From: Chloroflexota bacterium
GTDB taxonomy: Bacteria; Chloroflexota; Anaerolineae; Aggregatilineales; Phototrophicaceae
Length of the DNA: 64,000 nt
Direction: 5' to 3'
Assembly: GCA_011523515.1 (NCBI GenBank)
Contig: WTGO01000031.1
Span: 29,598-93,597, forward strand
Shown here: positions 43,305 to 52,246 of the stretch, piece after piece
Layout: each line of letters opens with the position of its first letter
Position numbering within the stretch: the first letter of the stretch is position 1
Program-made: the position numbers and the translations under genes
Notes under the pieces: generated by a model
The model's database searches: none
What the model saw: only the letters and a program-made list of their open reading frames with translations
Told to the model about the DNA's origin: nothing

Positions 43305-44573
43305 GTGAAGATTAAGGCGGTTATTTTGGCGGGCGGCAAAGGAACGCGCCTGGGAGTCTTGACCATCAAGCGCGCCAAGCCGGCCGTGCCTTTTGGCGGC
43401 AAGTACCGGATCATCGATTTTGCGCTCAGCAACTGCGTCAACTCCAACGTCTTTGATGTGCTGGTATTGACGCAGTATCGTCCGCACAGCCTGAACGATC
43501 ACATCGGCAAAGGGCGTCCCTGGGATTTGGATCGATCATTCACCGGCGGCGTCCGTATGCTCCAGCCTTTTCAGGGCAACTTCGACACCGACTGGTACGC
43601 GGGAACGGCTGATGCGGTTGCCCAGAATCTCAATTTCGTGCGTCAGGGCCGCCCCGAATATGTACTGATTTTGTCAGGCGATCATATCTACGAGATGGAC
43701 TACGATATGCTGGTGCAGTATCACCGCGATAAAGGCGCTGACGCCACCGTCTGCACCATCCGAGTGCCGCTTGACGAGGCCAGCCGCTTCGGCATTGTGG
43801 ATACGGACAAAGACTTGCGCGTGACAGACTTCGTCGAGAAGCCGGCGGCGCCCCCCGGCAATCTGGCCAACATGGGTGTATACGTCTTCGATTATTCGGT
43901 TCTGGAACGCGTGCTGCAGGAAGACCAGGCCGATCCGGATTCCGAGCACGACTTCGGCAAGAATATCCTGCCCAAGATGGTAGCGGATCATATGAATATT
44001 TTCGCCTACCCCTATGGCGGCTACTGGATCGATGTCGGCACGATCGACGCCTATTGGGAAGCGCATATGGACCTGCTCTCGAGCCCGCCCTCGCTCAACT
44101 TGAACGATCGCACCTGGGTGATCCACACCCGCAGCGAGGAGCGGCCTCCGGTGCGCATCGGCGCGGACACCCGAATCATCGACAGCATGATTACCGACGG
44201 CTCAGTTATTGGCGCGGGCGCCGTGATCGAACGGTCGATTTTTTCGCCGGGCGTCTTTGTCGGGCCCGGCGCGGTCATCCGCGAGTCCGTTATTCTCAAT
44301 GACGCCTATATTGAAGCGGGCGCGCGAATTGACCGGGCCTTGGTGGACAAAATCGCGGTCATCGGCAAGAATGCCCGCGTAGGTTCCTGGCAGGACATGG
44401 GCGATTTGAAAATCACCAGCGTGGGCAAGAATTCGCGCATCCCGCCGGAATTTACGGTAGGCGCCGGCTCCATCATCGGCGCGGATTGCACGCATGAGAG
44501 TTTCGCCGGTTTCCGCGATATGAATGTGCCAGCCGGCAGCGATGTCGAATTTGCTTCAAGGATACGCAAATAG
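43305..44573 (+). CDS. glgC: Glucose-1-phosphate adenylyltransferase
   Basis: A 422-residue GlgC that makes ADP-glucose from ATP and glucose-1-phosphate, the committed step for glycogen. The N-terminal [20 protein letters not shown] is the nucleotide loop, GDHIYEMDY provides the metal-binding Asp, EKPAAPPGN and ANMGVYVF follow, and a left-handed helix of hexapeptide repeats ([20 protein letters not shown]) ends the protein. The start is GTG with AAAGGAG before it. It is co-directional with glgA. A small hairpin GTCGCC-GGCGAC (44586-44604) follows. Allosteric effectors cannot be deduced. Confidence 0.96.
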   Translation: MKIKAVILAGGKGTRLGVLTIKRAKPAVPFGGKYRIIDFALSNCVNSNVFDVLVLTQYRPHSLNDHIGKGRPWDLDRSFTGGVRMLQPFQGNFDTDWYAGTADAVAQNLNFVRQGRPEYVLILSGDHIYEMDYDMLVQYHRDKGADATVCTIRVPLDEASRFGIVDTDKDLRVTDFVEKPAAPPGNLANMGVYVFDYSVLERVLQEDQADPDSEHDFGKNILPKMVADHMNIFAYPYGGYWIDVGTIDAYWEAHMDLLSSPPSLNLNDRTWVIHTRSEERPPVRIGADTRIIDSMITDGSVIGAGAVIERSIFSPGVFVGPGAVIRESVILNDAYIEAGARIDRALVDKIAVIGKNARVGSWQDMGDLKITSVGKNSRIPPEFTVGAGSIIGADCTHESFAGFRDMNVPAGSDVEFASRIRK

Positions 44574-44637
44574 ACCCATTGTGATGTCGCCTCGGTTTGG
44601 CGACTCCTGCGTTGGGGGAAAGGTAAAAGGTAAGGAC

Positions 44638-45420
44638 GTGGGCAAGATCAAGGTTGGAGTACAGCTGCATCCGCAGCATGTGAGTTACGCCGCTTATGCC
44701 GAGGCGGTGCAAAAGTCGGAGTCGCTAGGCGTCGACTCAATCTGGAATTGGGATCATTTCTTCCCGCTCTATGGCGACGGTAACAACAATCATTTCGAGG
44801 GCTGGACGTTGCTGACCGCTATCGCCATGCTGACCTCCCGCGTGGAGATCGGCACCTTGGTCACGTGTAATAGCTACCGCAACCCGGCGCTGCTGACGCA
44901 AATGGCCAATACGGTCGATCATATCAGCGGCGGGCGGCTGATTCTAGGCATGGGGGCCGGCTGGTTCGAAAAGGACTATGAGCGGTTCGGCTACGAATTC
45001 GGCACGGCGGGCAGCCGCCTGCGTGACCTGGGCGAGGCGCTGCCCATCATCAAGGCGCGCATGAGCCAGGAGTTGCCGCCGCCCGTGCGCAATCCCATCC
45101 CCATTATGATCGGAGGCGGTGGCGAAAAGGTCACACTCAAGCTGACCGCGCAGCACGCCGACCTGTGGAATGGATTCGGCCCGCCCGATGTGTATGCGCA
45201 TAAATGCGGCGTGCTGGACAATTGGTGCGCGGAACTCGGTCGGGACCCGGGCGAAATCGAGCGGACTGTGTCGATTGTCGCTTCTGAAGAGTTGGAAGCC
45301 AATCTCGATGCTTACGCCGAGGCAGGTTGCACCCACTTCATAATGATGAGTCCCGTGCCGACGGATACAGAGCGTATCAAGACTTTGGTCGCCTGGCGGG
45401 ACCAAGCGCTTAGTTTCTAA
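44638..45420 (+). CDS. LLM-class F420-dependent oxidoreductase
   Basis: A 260-residue luciferase-like monooxygenase family protein with the (beta/alpha)8 pattern of F420 enzymes: KVGVQLHPQHVSYAAYAEAV, SLGVDSIWNWDHF, TLVTCNSYRNPALL, ISGGRLILGMGAGWFEKDYE and PIMIGGGGEKVTLKL. Members use reduced F420 or flavin for hydride transfer to many substrates. The start GTG 44638 follows an AAGG-rich ribosome-binding site and a hairpin after glgC; the frame continues upstream into glgC without homology. It might be read through from the glg operon. Substrate unknown. Confidence 0.85.
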   Translation: MGKIKVGVQLHPQHVSYAAYAEAVQKSESLGVDSIWNWDHFFPLYGDGNNNHFEGWTLLTAIAMLTSRVEIGTLVTCNSYRNPALLTQMANTVDHISGGRLILGMGAGWFEKDYERFGYEFGTAGSRLRDLGEALPIIKARMSQELPPPVRNPIPIMIGGGGEKVTLKLTAQHADLWNGFGPPDVYAHKCGVLDNWCAELGRDPGEIERTVSIVASEELEANLDAYAEAGCTHFIMMSPVPTDTERIKTLVAWRDQALSF

Positions 45421-45569
45421 AATGAGTTCGGACGCGCCTGTTTTCCCCATCCTAAAGAATCCCTCCCATCGCCCTTCGCGCGATTGGATGTTGTATTCCT
45501 GGCGGACATCCCGGCATGGGACTTTCAATTGAAGGCGATTGCCTGACTTCAAAAAGAGTTAATTAAGAC

Positions 45570-45597
45570 TTGATTTTCGGGGGGGGGGGGGTAGACT
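45570..45597 (+). promoter_or_regulatory. Promoter candidate with a 13-G spacer tract
   Basis: TTGATT (45570-45575) and TAGACT (45592-45597) each match four of six consensus bases and are 16 apart. The spacer is TTC followed by exactly 13 G (45579-45591). Start of transcription would be near 45604, about 85 bases before the secreted-protein gene. A homopolymer in this place changes promoter strength when its length changes, as known for phase-variable promoters; here it is inference. Confidence 0.45.
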
Positions 45598-45688
45598 TAA
45601 TTTATGCTGCCGGCAAGGCCAAGCATATTGGATGTCTGCTCAGCCGGCGCTGCAAGAGCGGACAAAACACAGGAAGGATGCGGATATC

Positions 45689-46267
45689 ATGAAGAGATTA
45701 TTGTGTGTGGGTCTGGCAGTAGCGCTAGCGGCGCTGCTTGCCCTGCCGGCGCTGGCGAAGAAAGACAAGCTGCCCGCGCCCGATGTACAATGGGTTTGGG
45801 TGGGCGAGTCTTTCAGTGGCGGCATAAGCTATTACTGCATTGAGTTGGGCTTTCATCCTGTTAAAGGCGCCTCGCCAAAACGAGGCTCACATTATATGGG
45901 CCACCAATCCCCAGAGGCATACGCGCTGCGAGTTTGGGTCAAAGGCGGCCAGACACCCGAGCTCAGCCCGGCGGACTGGATGATCAACCTGCCGCCAACC
46001 AGCGAGCAGTGGACTCGCTACGTGTCGGGACAAACCGCAGCGTCTGGCAGCCTGGCCGACGGCAAGTGGACATTCCTTGGTTATTGCGGTTATGCGGAGG
46101 GGCAAACGCTCCGGGTGCGCCTGCGCGCTCTCGAAGAAAAGGATAACCTGCGTGGCAAAGCCACAAAAACATTTAAGATCAAGCTGCCCAAGTATGGTAC
46201 CTACCGCGGGGTGAAAATCCGCGCCGAAATGGGTGGGGGACATGTGGTCTATGGGAAAGTGAGATAG
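45689..46267 (+). CDS. Secreted protein of unknown function
   Basis: A 192-residue protein. The signal peptide LLCVGLAVALAALLALPALA ends with A-L-A before KKDK. The mature part has an Ig/fibronectin-like run of strands (YYCIELGFHPVKG, EAYALRVWVKGG, KWTFLGYCGYAEGQTLRVRL), two Cys that could bond, and a basic C-terminus (KATKTFKIKLPKYG). I do not recognise a family. AGGAAGG stands about 11 bases before the ATG; a frame extending further upstream lacks a signal. It may be controlled by the G-tract promoter and is followed by hairpins and a terminator-like stem. Confidence 0.7.
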   Translation: MKRLLCVGLAVALAALLALPALAKKDKLPAPDVQWVWVGESFSGGISYYCIELGFHPVKGASPKRGSHYMGHQSPEAYALRVWVKGGQTPELSPADWMINLPPTSEQWTRYVSGQTAASGSLADGKWTFLGYCGYAEGQTLRVRLRALEEKDNLRGKATKTFKIKLPKYGTYRGVKIRAEMGGGHVVYGKVR

Positions 46268-46307
46268 TAGGCGACGCCGGTTGTTACCGTTTCCCGCGCG
46301 CCAGCTC

Positions 46308-46328
46308 GCTGGCTCCAGTGGAGCCAGC
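46308..46328. repeat. Perfect hairpin in a convergent intergenic region
   Basis: GCTGGCTCC-agt-GGAGCCAGC, a 9-bp stem with a 3-base loop, flanked by CCAGC (46301-46305) and GCTGG (46335-46339) that extend it as an outer stem. Further stems follow: CCGCGG..CCGCGG near 46377-46394. No gene lies here. It probably structures the 3' ends of the two converging transcripts. Confidence 0.55.
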
Positions 46329-46410
46329 AGAAGCGCTGGATATATACCTCAAGCGGCTGGCAAACCTAAGGCAGAACCGCGGTGAAAGCCGCGGCATCAA
46401 TTGATCAGGC

Positions 46411-46444
46411 AAACCCTCGCTCTCACTAAGAGGCTGAGGGTTTT
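46411..46444. terminator. Bidirectional terminator-like stem-loop
   Basis: AAACCCTC (46411-46418) pairs with GAGGGTTT (46436-46443), the loop being 17 bases, followed by T. Reading on the plus strand it ends with GGGTTTT, and on the minus strand with the same pattern from the other arm, so it fits termination of both the secreted-protein gene and the CBM48 genes that converge here. Confidence 0.5.
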
Positions 46445-46522
46445 GTCCTGAAATTCTCGCTTTCAACAAGGGAGACAGGTCAATCCAACTTGCAAGGCAG
46501 TGTTCTCCAGGCGGCTATCCTG

Positions 46523-46816
46523 TCAGGTTGTCAGTACACAGTTGTCGCTGCCGTGGGGATTGGGCACGTATTGTTCGGCCTGCGCGTCGTTGATCCAGGT
46601 TTCGCCGTTCACCAGATAGCGATATTCGTAGCGCGCGCCCGGGTCAAAGGCGCGCCGCGCCAAAAAACGGCCGTCCTTTAGCCGTTTCATTGGATGCGCA
46701 TTCCTGTCCCAGTTATTAAATTCGCCGACTAAGTGTACCGATTCGGCTTCTGGGATCGCTTCAGTGTAGAAGCTTACATGGATCCGGCCGCTTTTGCGCG
46801 GCGTCTTCTTAATCAT
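46523..46816 (-). CDS. Single-domain CBM48 (glycogen-binding) protein
   Basis: A 97-residue protein that is little more than one isoamylase N-terminal/AMPK-type glycogen-binding domain: AESVHLVGEFNNWDRNAHPM, then KDGRFLARRAFDPGARYEYR, and YLVNGETWINDAQAEQYVPN, where the Trp residues would stack on alpha-glucan. There is no catalytic domain. The start ATG 46816 lies 2 bases after a second, paralogous CBM48 gene. Next to glgP and near glgA/glgC, its job is probably to bind or bridge glycogen. Confidence 0.88.
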   Translation of the reverse strand: MIKKTPRKSGRIHVSFYTEAIPEAESVHLVGEFNNWDRNAHPMKRLKDGRFLARRAFDPGARYEYRYLVNGETWINDAQAEQYVPNPHGSDNCVLTT

Positions 46817-46818
46817 TG

Positions 46819-47163
46819 CTATACCTCGACTACAGAATTCTCTCCGCTAAAGGGATTGGGAACGTATTGGTCCGCTTGCCAATCGTTGTGCCAGTCGCTG
46901 CTGTTGATCAAATAGCGAAACTGAAATCGCCGATCAACCGGCAATTCGACCGTGACTTTGAAACGACCATCCTTCAGCGGCTTCATCGGCGTAGCGAATT
47001 GGTTCCATTCGTTGAAGTCGCCGACTAGCGTCACGTTTTCCGCGTCAAGCTCGCGCGCGTATAGAATGTCACTTGGCAAGCGTGCTTGCTCTTCAGATAC
47101 CGTTTGCTGAGCATATGTCCTCATGGTTGGTTGAGTGGACAAATCACACCCAATTGCGTTCAT
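46819..47163 (-). CDS. Second single-domain CBM48 (glycogen-binding) protein
   Basis: A 114-residue paralogue of the following gene: ENVTLVGDFNEWNQFATPMK, KDGRFKVTVELPVDRRFQFR, and YLINSSDWHNDWQADQYVPN, with the same spacing of glycan-contacting aromatics. The two share a pattern (W-x-x-D-x-Q-A-x-Q-Y-V-P-N-P) and arose by tandem duplication. The N-terminal 45 residues are extra; ATG 47163 is not certain (ATG 47124 is an in-frame alternative and neither has a good ribosome-binding site). It is divergent from glgP at 47393, so both sides share the region for control. Confidence 0.82.
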   Translation of the reverse strand: MNAIGCDLSTQPTMRTYAQQTVSEEQARLPSDILYARELDAENVTLVGDFNEWNQFATPMKPLKDGRFKVTVELPVDRRFQFRYLINSSDWHNDWQADQYVPNPFSGENSVVEV

Positions 47164-47392
47164 GTTATCGTATCATAGTTGAATTGCGGATAAAAGTGAT
47201 TCCGCCTATTTCGCCGGGAAGCGACGGTCAACTGTTGTTCAAAGTGACTAGGCTCTCAAGCCTGGTGCTTGAGTTGCCTTGGCTATGCGCCTGCTGGAAT
47301 CGGCTCGAAACAAGATGTATTTATGGTCGATAAGACGATAGAATAAATGATTTGAATTGCAGGCAGAATCGTAATCTTCACAGGAGACGACA

Positions 47393-49960
47393 ATGGTACA
47401 GCCGGTTGCGAGAGTCAATGTGGCGCCAAAATTACCCGTGCAGTTGCGGCGACTGCACGAACTCACCTACAACCTTTGCTGGGCTTGGGATCATGAAGCG
47501 ATTTCGCTATTCCGGCGCCTGGACCCCGATCTATGGGAAGAGACGCATCATAACCCGGAGTGGATGCTGGGGCTGATGGATCAGGATCGGCTTAATTCCC
47601 TGGTCGACGACAGCTCGTTTATGGCGCATTATGCGCGCGTATGCCAGACCCACGATGAATATATGCGCGCCGAAGACAGCTGGTTTGCCCGGCGCTTCGG
47701 GCATTTGGAGCGCCCGCCCGTCATCGCCTATTTTTCGATGGAATTCGGATTGACGGAGTGCTTGCAGAATTATTCCGGAGGCCTGGGCGTGCTCAGCGGC
47801 GACCATCTCAAGAGCGCCAGCGACCTGAACATTCCCTTGGTCGGCGTCGGCATTCTTTATCAGGAGGGCTATTTTCAGCAGTACCTGAATACCGATGGCT
47901 ATCAACTGGAGTCTTACCCGCTCAACGATTACGTGAATTTGCCGGTGAAATTGCAAGCTGATAAGGAAGGCGCGCCGCTCAAGATTTCGATCCCACTGCC
48001 CGGGCGCGACGTATTTGCTCAGATTTGGAAGGTTCAAGTTGGGCGCGTGTCGCTCTATCTGCTGGACACAAATATCAATGACAACATTCGCCCTGAAGAC
48101 CGTAATCTGACGGACCGCCTCTACGACGGCGATCGACGTACCCGCATTCGGCAGGAGATGCTGCTCGGCATCGGTGGAGTTCGGCTACTTCGGGCTTTGG
48201 GCATCAACGCGGATATTTACCACATGAACGAGGGGCACTCGGCATTTTTGCTCCTGGAGCGGATTCGCCAAAGCATGCGCGAGGATGGCTTGACCTTTGA
48301 ACAGGCGCAAGCGCTGACGGCGGCCGGCAGCGTCTTCACGGTGCATACGCCTGTGCCGGCCGGTTTGGAGCGCTTTGACTTCGATCTGATCGATGAGCAT
48401 TTCTCTGATTTGATGACCGAACTCGGTTTGTCGCGCGATCAATTTCTCGACCTCGGTCGCGAAGATATGGGGCACTACCAACTATTCTCCATGTCAGTGA
48501 TGGCTCTGAAATTGTCATCCGGCACCAACGGTGTGGCCGAACTGCATGGCGCCGTCTCGCGCGCGATGTGGAATTGGATGTATCCAGGTGTCCCGGAGCA
48601 TGAAGTGCCCATCGGCTCAATCACCAACGGCATTCATGTGCAGACCTGGGTCAGCCAGGAGATGGCGCAGCTATTCGACCGCTATCTCGATCCCGCTTGG
48701 CGCGAGGACGAATCGCGCCCGGAAGTGTGGGAAGGGGTCAAGAGTATCCCGGACGCCGAATTATGGCGCACACACGTCCGCCGCCGCGAACGTCTGGTGG
48801 CCTTCGCGCGTGATCGACTGCGCCGGCAATTGCAGCGGCGCGGCATGTCGCAAACCGAGATCGAATCCGCCGACGAAGTACTGAATCCGGACGCCTTGAC
48901 CATCGGCTTCGCGCGGCGCTTCGCGACTTACAAACGCGCGACTCTGATCTTCCGCGACTTGGGACGGCTGCGCCGGCTGGTAACTGATGCCGACCGTCCG
49001 GTGCAGTTTATCTTCGCGGGCAAGGCCCATCCGCACGACAATGAGGGCAAGGAATTCATCCGCACCATCGTAAATGTGGCCCGCGATCACGACTTTCGTA
49101 ATTCGGTCGTATTCCTGGAAAACTACGACATGAATGTCGCGCGCTACATGGTGCAAGGCGTCGATGTCTGGCTCAACACGCCGCGTCGCCCCAAAGAGGC
49201 GAGCGGCACCAGCGGCATGAAGGTCATCTATAACGGCGGTCTGAATTGCAGCATTCCCGACGGCTGGTGGGCCGAGGCCTACGCGCCCGATGTCGGTTGG
49301 ACCATCGGGCATGGCGAAGAGTATCCTGAAGACGAATGGGCGCACCAGGATTACGTTGAAAGCCAGGCGCTGTACAACCTGCTGGAGCAGGATATCGTTC
49401 CCCTATTCTACGGTGAGGCGCGCGGTGGTTTGCCCCGCGAATGGATCCGCCGCGTCAAGCACAGTATGTCGACGCTGGCGCCGCGCTTCAATACGCATCG
49501 GATGGTGCAGCAATACGCTGAAAAGCTATACCTACCGCGCTTCATGGTCAGCCAGTCAATGTCCCGCGACGGCTTTGCCAATACCGCGGCGCTAGTGAAT
49601 TGGGGCCGGATGCTCGACCACGTCTGGCACGAGGTCAAGGTCCTGGACGTTGATATATGCGACGGCGATGTAGAAGTCGGCAGCCGCGCGGATATCCACG
49701 CGCGCGTGATGCTGGGGCGGCTGCAGCCGCAAGACGTTAGCGTGCAACTCTACTACGGCATGCTTGACAGCGCGGGCAACATTCGCGACGGTCTGTCAGT
49801 CGACATGTACGTCCAAAGCGAAAATGGCGACGGCATCCACACATTCACGGCCGAGCATGTATTCCAGTTGACCGGCAACGTGGGTTTTTCAGTGCGAATA
49901 TTGCCATTCCACGAGTATTTGCACACATCCTTCGTACCGCAGAAGATCGTCTGGGCCTGA
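47393..49960 (+). CDS. glgP: Alpha-glucan (glycogen) phosphorylase, GT35
   Basis: An 855-residue phosphorylase of the shorter bacterial/archaeal type, which releases glucose-1-phosphate from glycogen. Evidence: YFSMEFGLTECLQNYSGGLG, FTVHTPVPAGLERFD, GSITNGIHVQTWVSQEMA, RFATYKRATLIFRD, and the PLP-binding line KEASGTSGMKVIYNGGLN (Lys near residue 607). The C-terminal part (about 760-855) is a beta-sandwich with DVSVQLYYGMLDSAGNIRDG. It completes a glycogen set with glgA, glgC and two CBM48 proteins, though no branching or debranching enzyme is in the window. Its start at ATG 47393 has GGAG upstream. Confidence 0.95.
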   Translation: MVQPVARVNVAPKLPVQLRRLHELTYNLCWAWDHEAISLFRRLDPDLWEETHHNPEWMLGLMDQDRLNSLVDDSSFMAHYARVCQTHDEYMRAEDSWFARRFGHLERPPVIAYFSMEFGLTECLQNYSGGLGVLSGDHLKSASDLNIPLVGVGILYQEGYFQQYLNTDGYQLESYPLNDYVNLPVKLQADKEGAPLKISIPLPGRDVFAQIWKVQVGRVSLYLLDTNINDNIRPEDRNLTDRLYDGDRRTRIRQEMLLGIGGVRLLRALGINADIYHMNEGHSAFLLLERIRQSMREDGLTFEQAQALTAAGSVFTVHTPVPAGLERFDFDLIDEHFSDLMTELGLSRDQFLDLGREDMGHYQLFSMSVMALKLSSGTNGVAELHGAVSRAMWNWMYPGVPEHEVPIGSITNGIHVQTWVSQEMAQLFDRYLDPAWREDESRPEVWEGVKSIPDAELWRTHVRRRERLVAFARDRLRRQLQRRGMSQTEIESADEVLNPDALTIGFARRFATYKRATLIFRDLGRLRRLVTDADRPVQFIFAGKAHPHDNEGKEFIRTIVNVARDHDFRNSVVFLENYDMNVARYMVQGVDVWLNTPRRPKEASGTSGMKVIYNGGLNCSIPDGWWAEAYAPDVGWTIGHGEEYPEDEWAHQDYVESQALYNLLEQDIVPLFYGEARGGLPREWIRRVKHSMSTLAPRFNTHRMVQQYAEKLYLPRFMVSQSMSRDGFANTAALVNWGRMLDHVWHEVKVLDVDICDGDVEVGSRADIHARVMLGRLQPQDVSVQLYYGMLDSAGNIRDGLSVDMYVQSENGDGIHTFTAEHVFQLTGNVGFSVRILPFHEYLHTSFVPQKIVWA

Positions 49961-50059
49961 GCGTCCGCAACAGTGCGGCGTTCACAGGCGCGCGCCTCGC
50001 ATTGACCGGCAATCAGCCTTCAACTACAATAGGCGGGCAGTCAACGGATCTATCAAGAC

Positions 50060-51436
50060 ATGAACTATCATATCTGGACACTCGGTTGTCAGATGAACGT
50101 GGCGGATTCGCAGCTGCTGGCGTCTGAGTTGGAAAAGCTGGGGCATAACGCGGCACAGAACGGCGATGATGCCGATATCATGATCGTAAACACCTGCGTC
50201 GTGCGGCAGAGCGCCGAAGACAAGGGGCTGGGTCGCCTGCATCTGTTGAGCAAGATTAAAGAAGCGCAGCCGAATAAAGTGATCGGCGTCATGGGTTGTA
50301 TGGTTGGCGTGCGCGATCCGCTTTGGATGAGACAGCGTTTGCCCTTTGTCGATGTCTTCATGCCGCCATCGGATCCAGCGCCCATGGTCAGTTTCCTCAA
50401 GGAGCGCATGGACGAAGCCGAAATACTTGAGCATGAGGCGAAAGCGCGTGAAGACCGCGACGCCTTGCAAGATGGCGAGCTTATTCTTCCTTTGCATGAG
50501 CGCGGCCACTTGGTTAGCGCGCATGTGCCGATCGTCTACGGCTGCTCGCACGCTTGCGCTTTCTGCATCATTCCCTTTAGGCGCGGCATCGAGCGCAGCC
50601 GGCGCGTCGGCGAGATCGTGGCGCAGGCGCGCAGCCTGGCCCGGCAAGGCGTCAAAGAGATTACGCTGCTGGGCCAAATCGTCGATCGTTATGGCAAAGA
50701 TATTCCCGATGGACCAGATTTGGCCGATTTGCTGCGCGCTGTGCATGGCGTGGCGGAAGAAGTCGGCCTGGAGCGGATCCGCTTCTTGACCAGCCATCCC
50801 AATTGGATGACGGACAAACTGCTGGAAACCGTAGCCGAATTGCCCCGTGTCATGCCTCATATTGAAGTGCCGATACAGGCCGGCGACGATCAGGTATTGG
50901 CGCGGATGCGGCGTGGCTACACCGCCGATCAGTACCGCAAACTGGTGGCCAAGATTCGCCGGATTGTCCCGCAAGTCGCGATTCACACCGATATCATCGT
51001 TGGCTTCCCAGGCGAAACCCGCGAGCAATTCATGCGGACTTACCGCGTGCTTGAAGAGCTTAAGTTGGACAAGGCGCATTTGGCGCGTTACAGTCCGCGG
51101 CCGCAAACGGTCAGCGAACGGCGCATGGAAGACGATGTGCCCGACGCCGAAAAGCGCGAGCGTCACAAGCTGCTGGAAGAATTGCAGGCGCGTGTCGTGG
51201 CCGAAATTAATGCGCAATACCTGGGCCAAACAGTTGAGGTCCTGGTGGAAGAGAAGCATCGCGGCCGTTGGCGCGCCCGTACGCCGCAAAACAAGCTGGT
51301 CTTTTTTGAAGCCGAGGGCGATTGGAAGGGGCGGCTGGCGCAGGTCGAAGTCACTTGGACGGGACCCTGGAGCATGCAAGCGCGCCTGCCAGAGCGCCAG
51401 CAACAGCCGGAACCTCTGCTGGTCGTCGCCGGTTGA
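50060..51436 (+). CDS. miaB: tRNA-2-methylthio-N6-dimethylallyladenosine synthase MiaB
   Basis: A 458-residue radical-SAM methylthiotransferase that adds the methylthio group to i6A37 of tRNAs. The N-terminal domain has three cluster Cys (TLGCQMNVADS, VNTCVVRQSAEDKG, MGCMVGVRD); the radical-SAM motif is GCSHACAFCIIPFRRG with C-x3-C-x2-C; a C-terminal TRAM domain (YLGQTVEVLVEEKHRGRWRARTPQ region) ends the protein. The MiaB identity rather than MtaB or RimO rests on the VADSQ and HACAFC contexts. The stop TGA shares its A with the ATG of the SH3 lipoprotein gene, so the two are coupled. Confidence 0.92.
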   Translation: MNYHIWTLGCQMNVADSQLLASELEKLGHNAAQNGDDADIMIVNTCVVRQSAEDKGLGRLHLLSKIKEAQPNKVIGVMGCMVGVRDPLWMRQRLPFVDVFMPPSDPAPMVSFLKERMDEAEILEHEAKAREDRDALQDGELILPLHERGHLVSAHVPIVYGCSHACAFCIIPFRRGIERSRRVGEIVAQARSLARQGVKEITLLGQIVDRYGKDIPDGPDLADLLRAVHGVAEEVGLERIRFLTSHPNWMTDKLLETVAELPRVMPHIEVPIQAGDDQVLARMRRGYTADQYRKLVAKIRRIVPQVAIHTDIIVGFPGETREQFMRTYRVLEELKLDKAHLARYSPRPQTVSERRMEDDVPDAEKRERHKLLEELQARVVAEINAQYLGQTVEVLVEEKHRGRWRARTPQNKLVFFEAEGDWKGRLAQVEVTWTGPWSMQARLPERQQQPEPLLVVAG

Positions 51437-52167
51437 TGATTCTCTCTTGTGGCAACAAGCTTTGCCGTCTTGCCTTGCCTGCGCTGGCGATCGTACCCGT
51501 ATTGCTGCTGTCGGCCTGTAATTTACAGGGCCGCGCGACCGATTCCGGCCGTACCCGCGCCACCGCTACTCCCACCGGACCACCGCGCATTCAAATCGCC
51601 TCGCCCAGCGACGGCGATGAATTTGTGCTTGGCGAGGAAATCCTGGTATCGGTCTTGGCCGGCGACAGCATCGGCGTTAATCGCGTCCAGCTGTTTGTGG
51701 ACAACCAGATCGTGCGCACGGTATCGTCCGAGTCTTTGCAGGGGGATCTGGCGCTGCAGGCGATTCTGAACTACACGCCGCAACGCCGCGATTTGGGCAC
51801 GATTACGCTGCGGGCGGTGGCCTATCGCGGCGCGGTCGTCAGCGAGCCGGACGAAATCGAGGTGGTCGTGCGTGAATCGCCCGCGCAAATCATAGCGACT
51901 CCCGTTCAGCAGGGGAATGTACCCTTCATTCCAGACGATGGCGTCTGCCGCGCGCTCGTTAACGTAGGGTTGAACTTTCGCACCGGCCCCGGCACTGGAT
52001 ATCAGATCATCACTGTACTCGCTAGCGGAACGCTGGCTCCGATCACCGGGCGCAATAGCGAGCACAACTGGTGGCGCCTGAACGTCGAGGGACAGATCGG
52101 CTGGGTTAGCGGTGATTTCACCACGGAATATGGCGATTGCGGCGGCATAGCCGTGGTCGCGGGCTGA
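51436..52167 (+). CDS. SH3-domain lipoprotein
   Basis: A 243-residue lipoprotein. The signal ends in the lipobox LLLSAC (about residues 21-26), making Cys26 the lipidated residue. A first domain (about 45-150) looks like an Ig-like fold used by surface proteins (IQIASPSDGDEFVLGEEILV, VNRVQLFVDNQIVRT). The second (about 175-240) is a bacterial SH3 domain: LNFRTGPGTGYQIITVL, APITGRNSEHNWWRLNVEG, QIGWVSGDFTTEYGDC. Such domains often bind cell-wall peptides. The ATG overlaps the miaB stop by one base. Confidence 0.85.
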   Translation: MILSCGNKLCRLALPALAIVPVLLLSACNLQGRATDSGRTRATATPTGPPRIQIASPSDGDEFVLGEEILVSVLAGDSIGVNRVQLFVDNQIVRTVSSESLQGDLALQAILNYTPQRRDLGTITLRAVAYRGAVVSEPDEIEVVVRESPAQIIATPVQQGNVPFIPDDGVCRALVNVGLNFRTGPGTGYQIITVLASGTLAPITGRNSEHNWWRLNVEGQIGWVSGDFTTEYGDCGGIAVVAG

Positions 52168-52246
52168 CCCCCATTTCGTTGGTAGCGCCGGCTACTTGTG
52201 CTAGAATCGTCTTTAAGTTCTTCTGATTGACTCCGCGGAATCCATC

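Noticed and set aside
45540..45603. G13 run as a sign of a contig join
   Set aside because: No N bases or change of gene order appear nearby; a homopolymer length error remains possible but a join is not supported.
46330..46420. Possible cyclic-di-GMP riboswitch (GGCAAACC-like segment)
   Set aside because: The core needed around GGCAAACC and the tetraloop-receptor segments are missing, and no suitable gene lies downstream on the same strand.
50024..51403. Long open frame of 459 codons opposite miaB
   Set aside because: The miaB protein has all family motifs on the plus strand; the opposite frame is open only because of the codon composition and has no recognisable domains.
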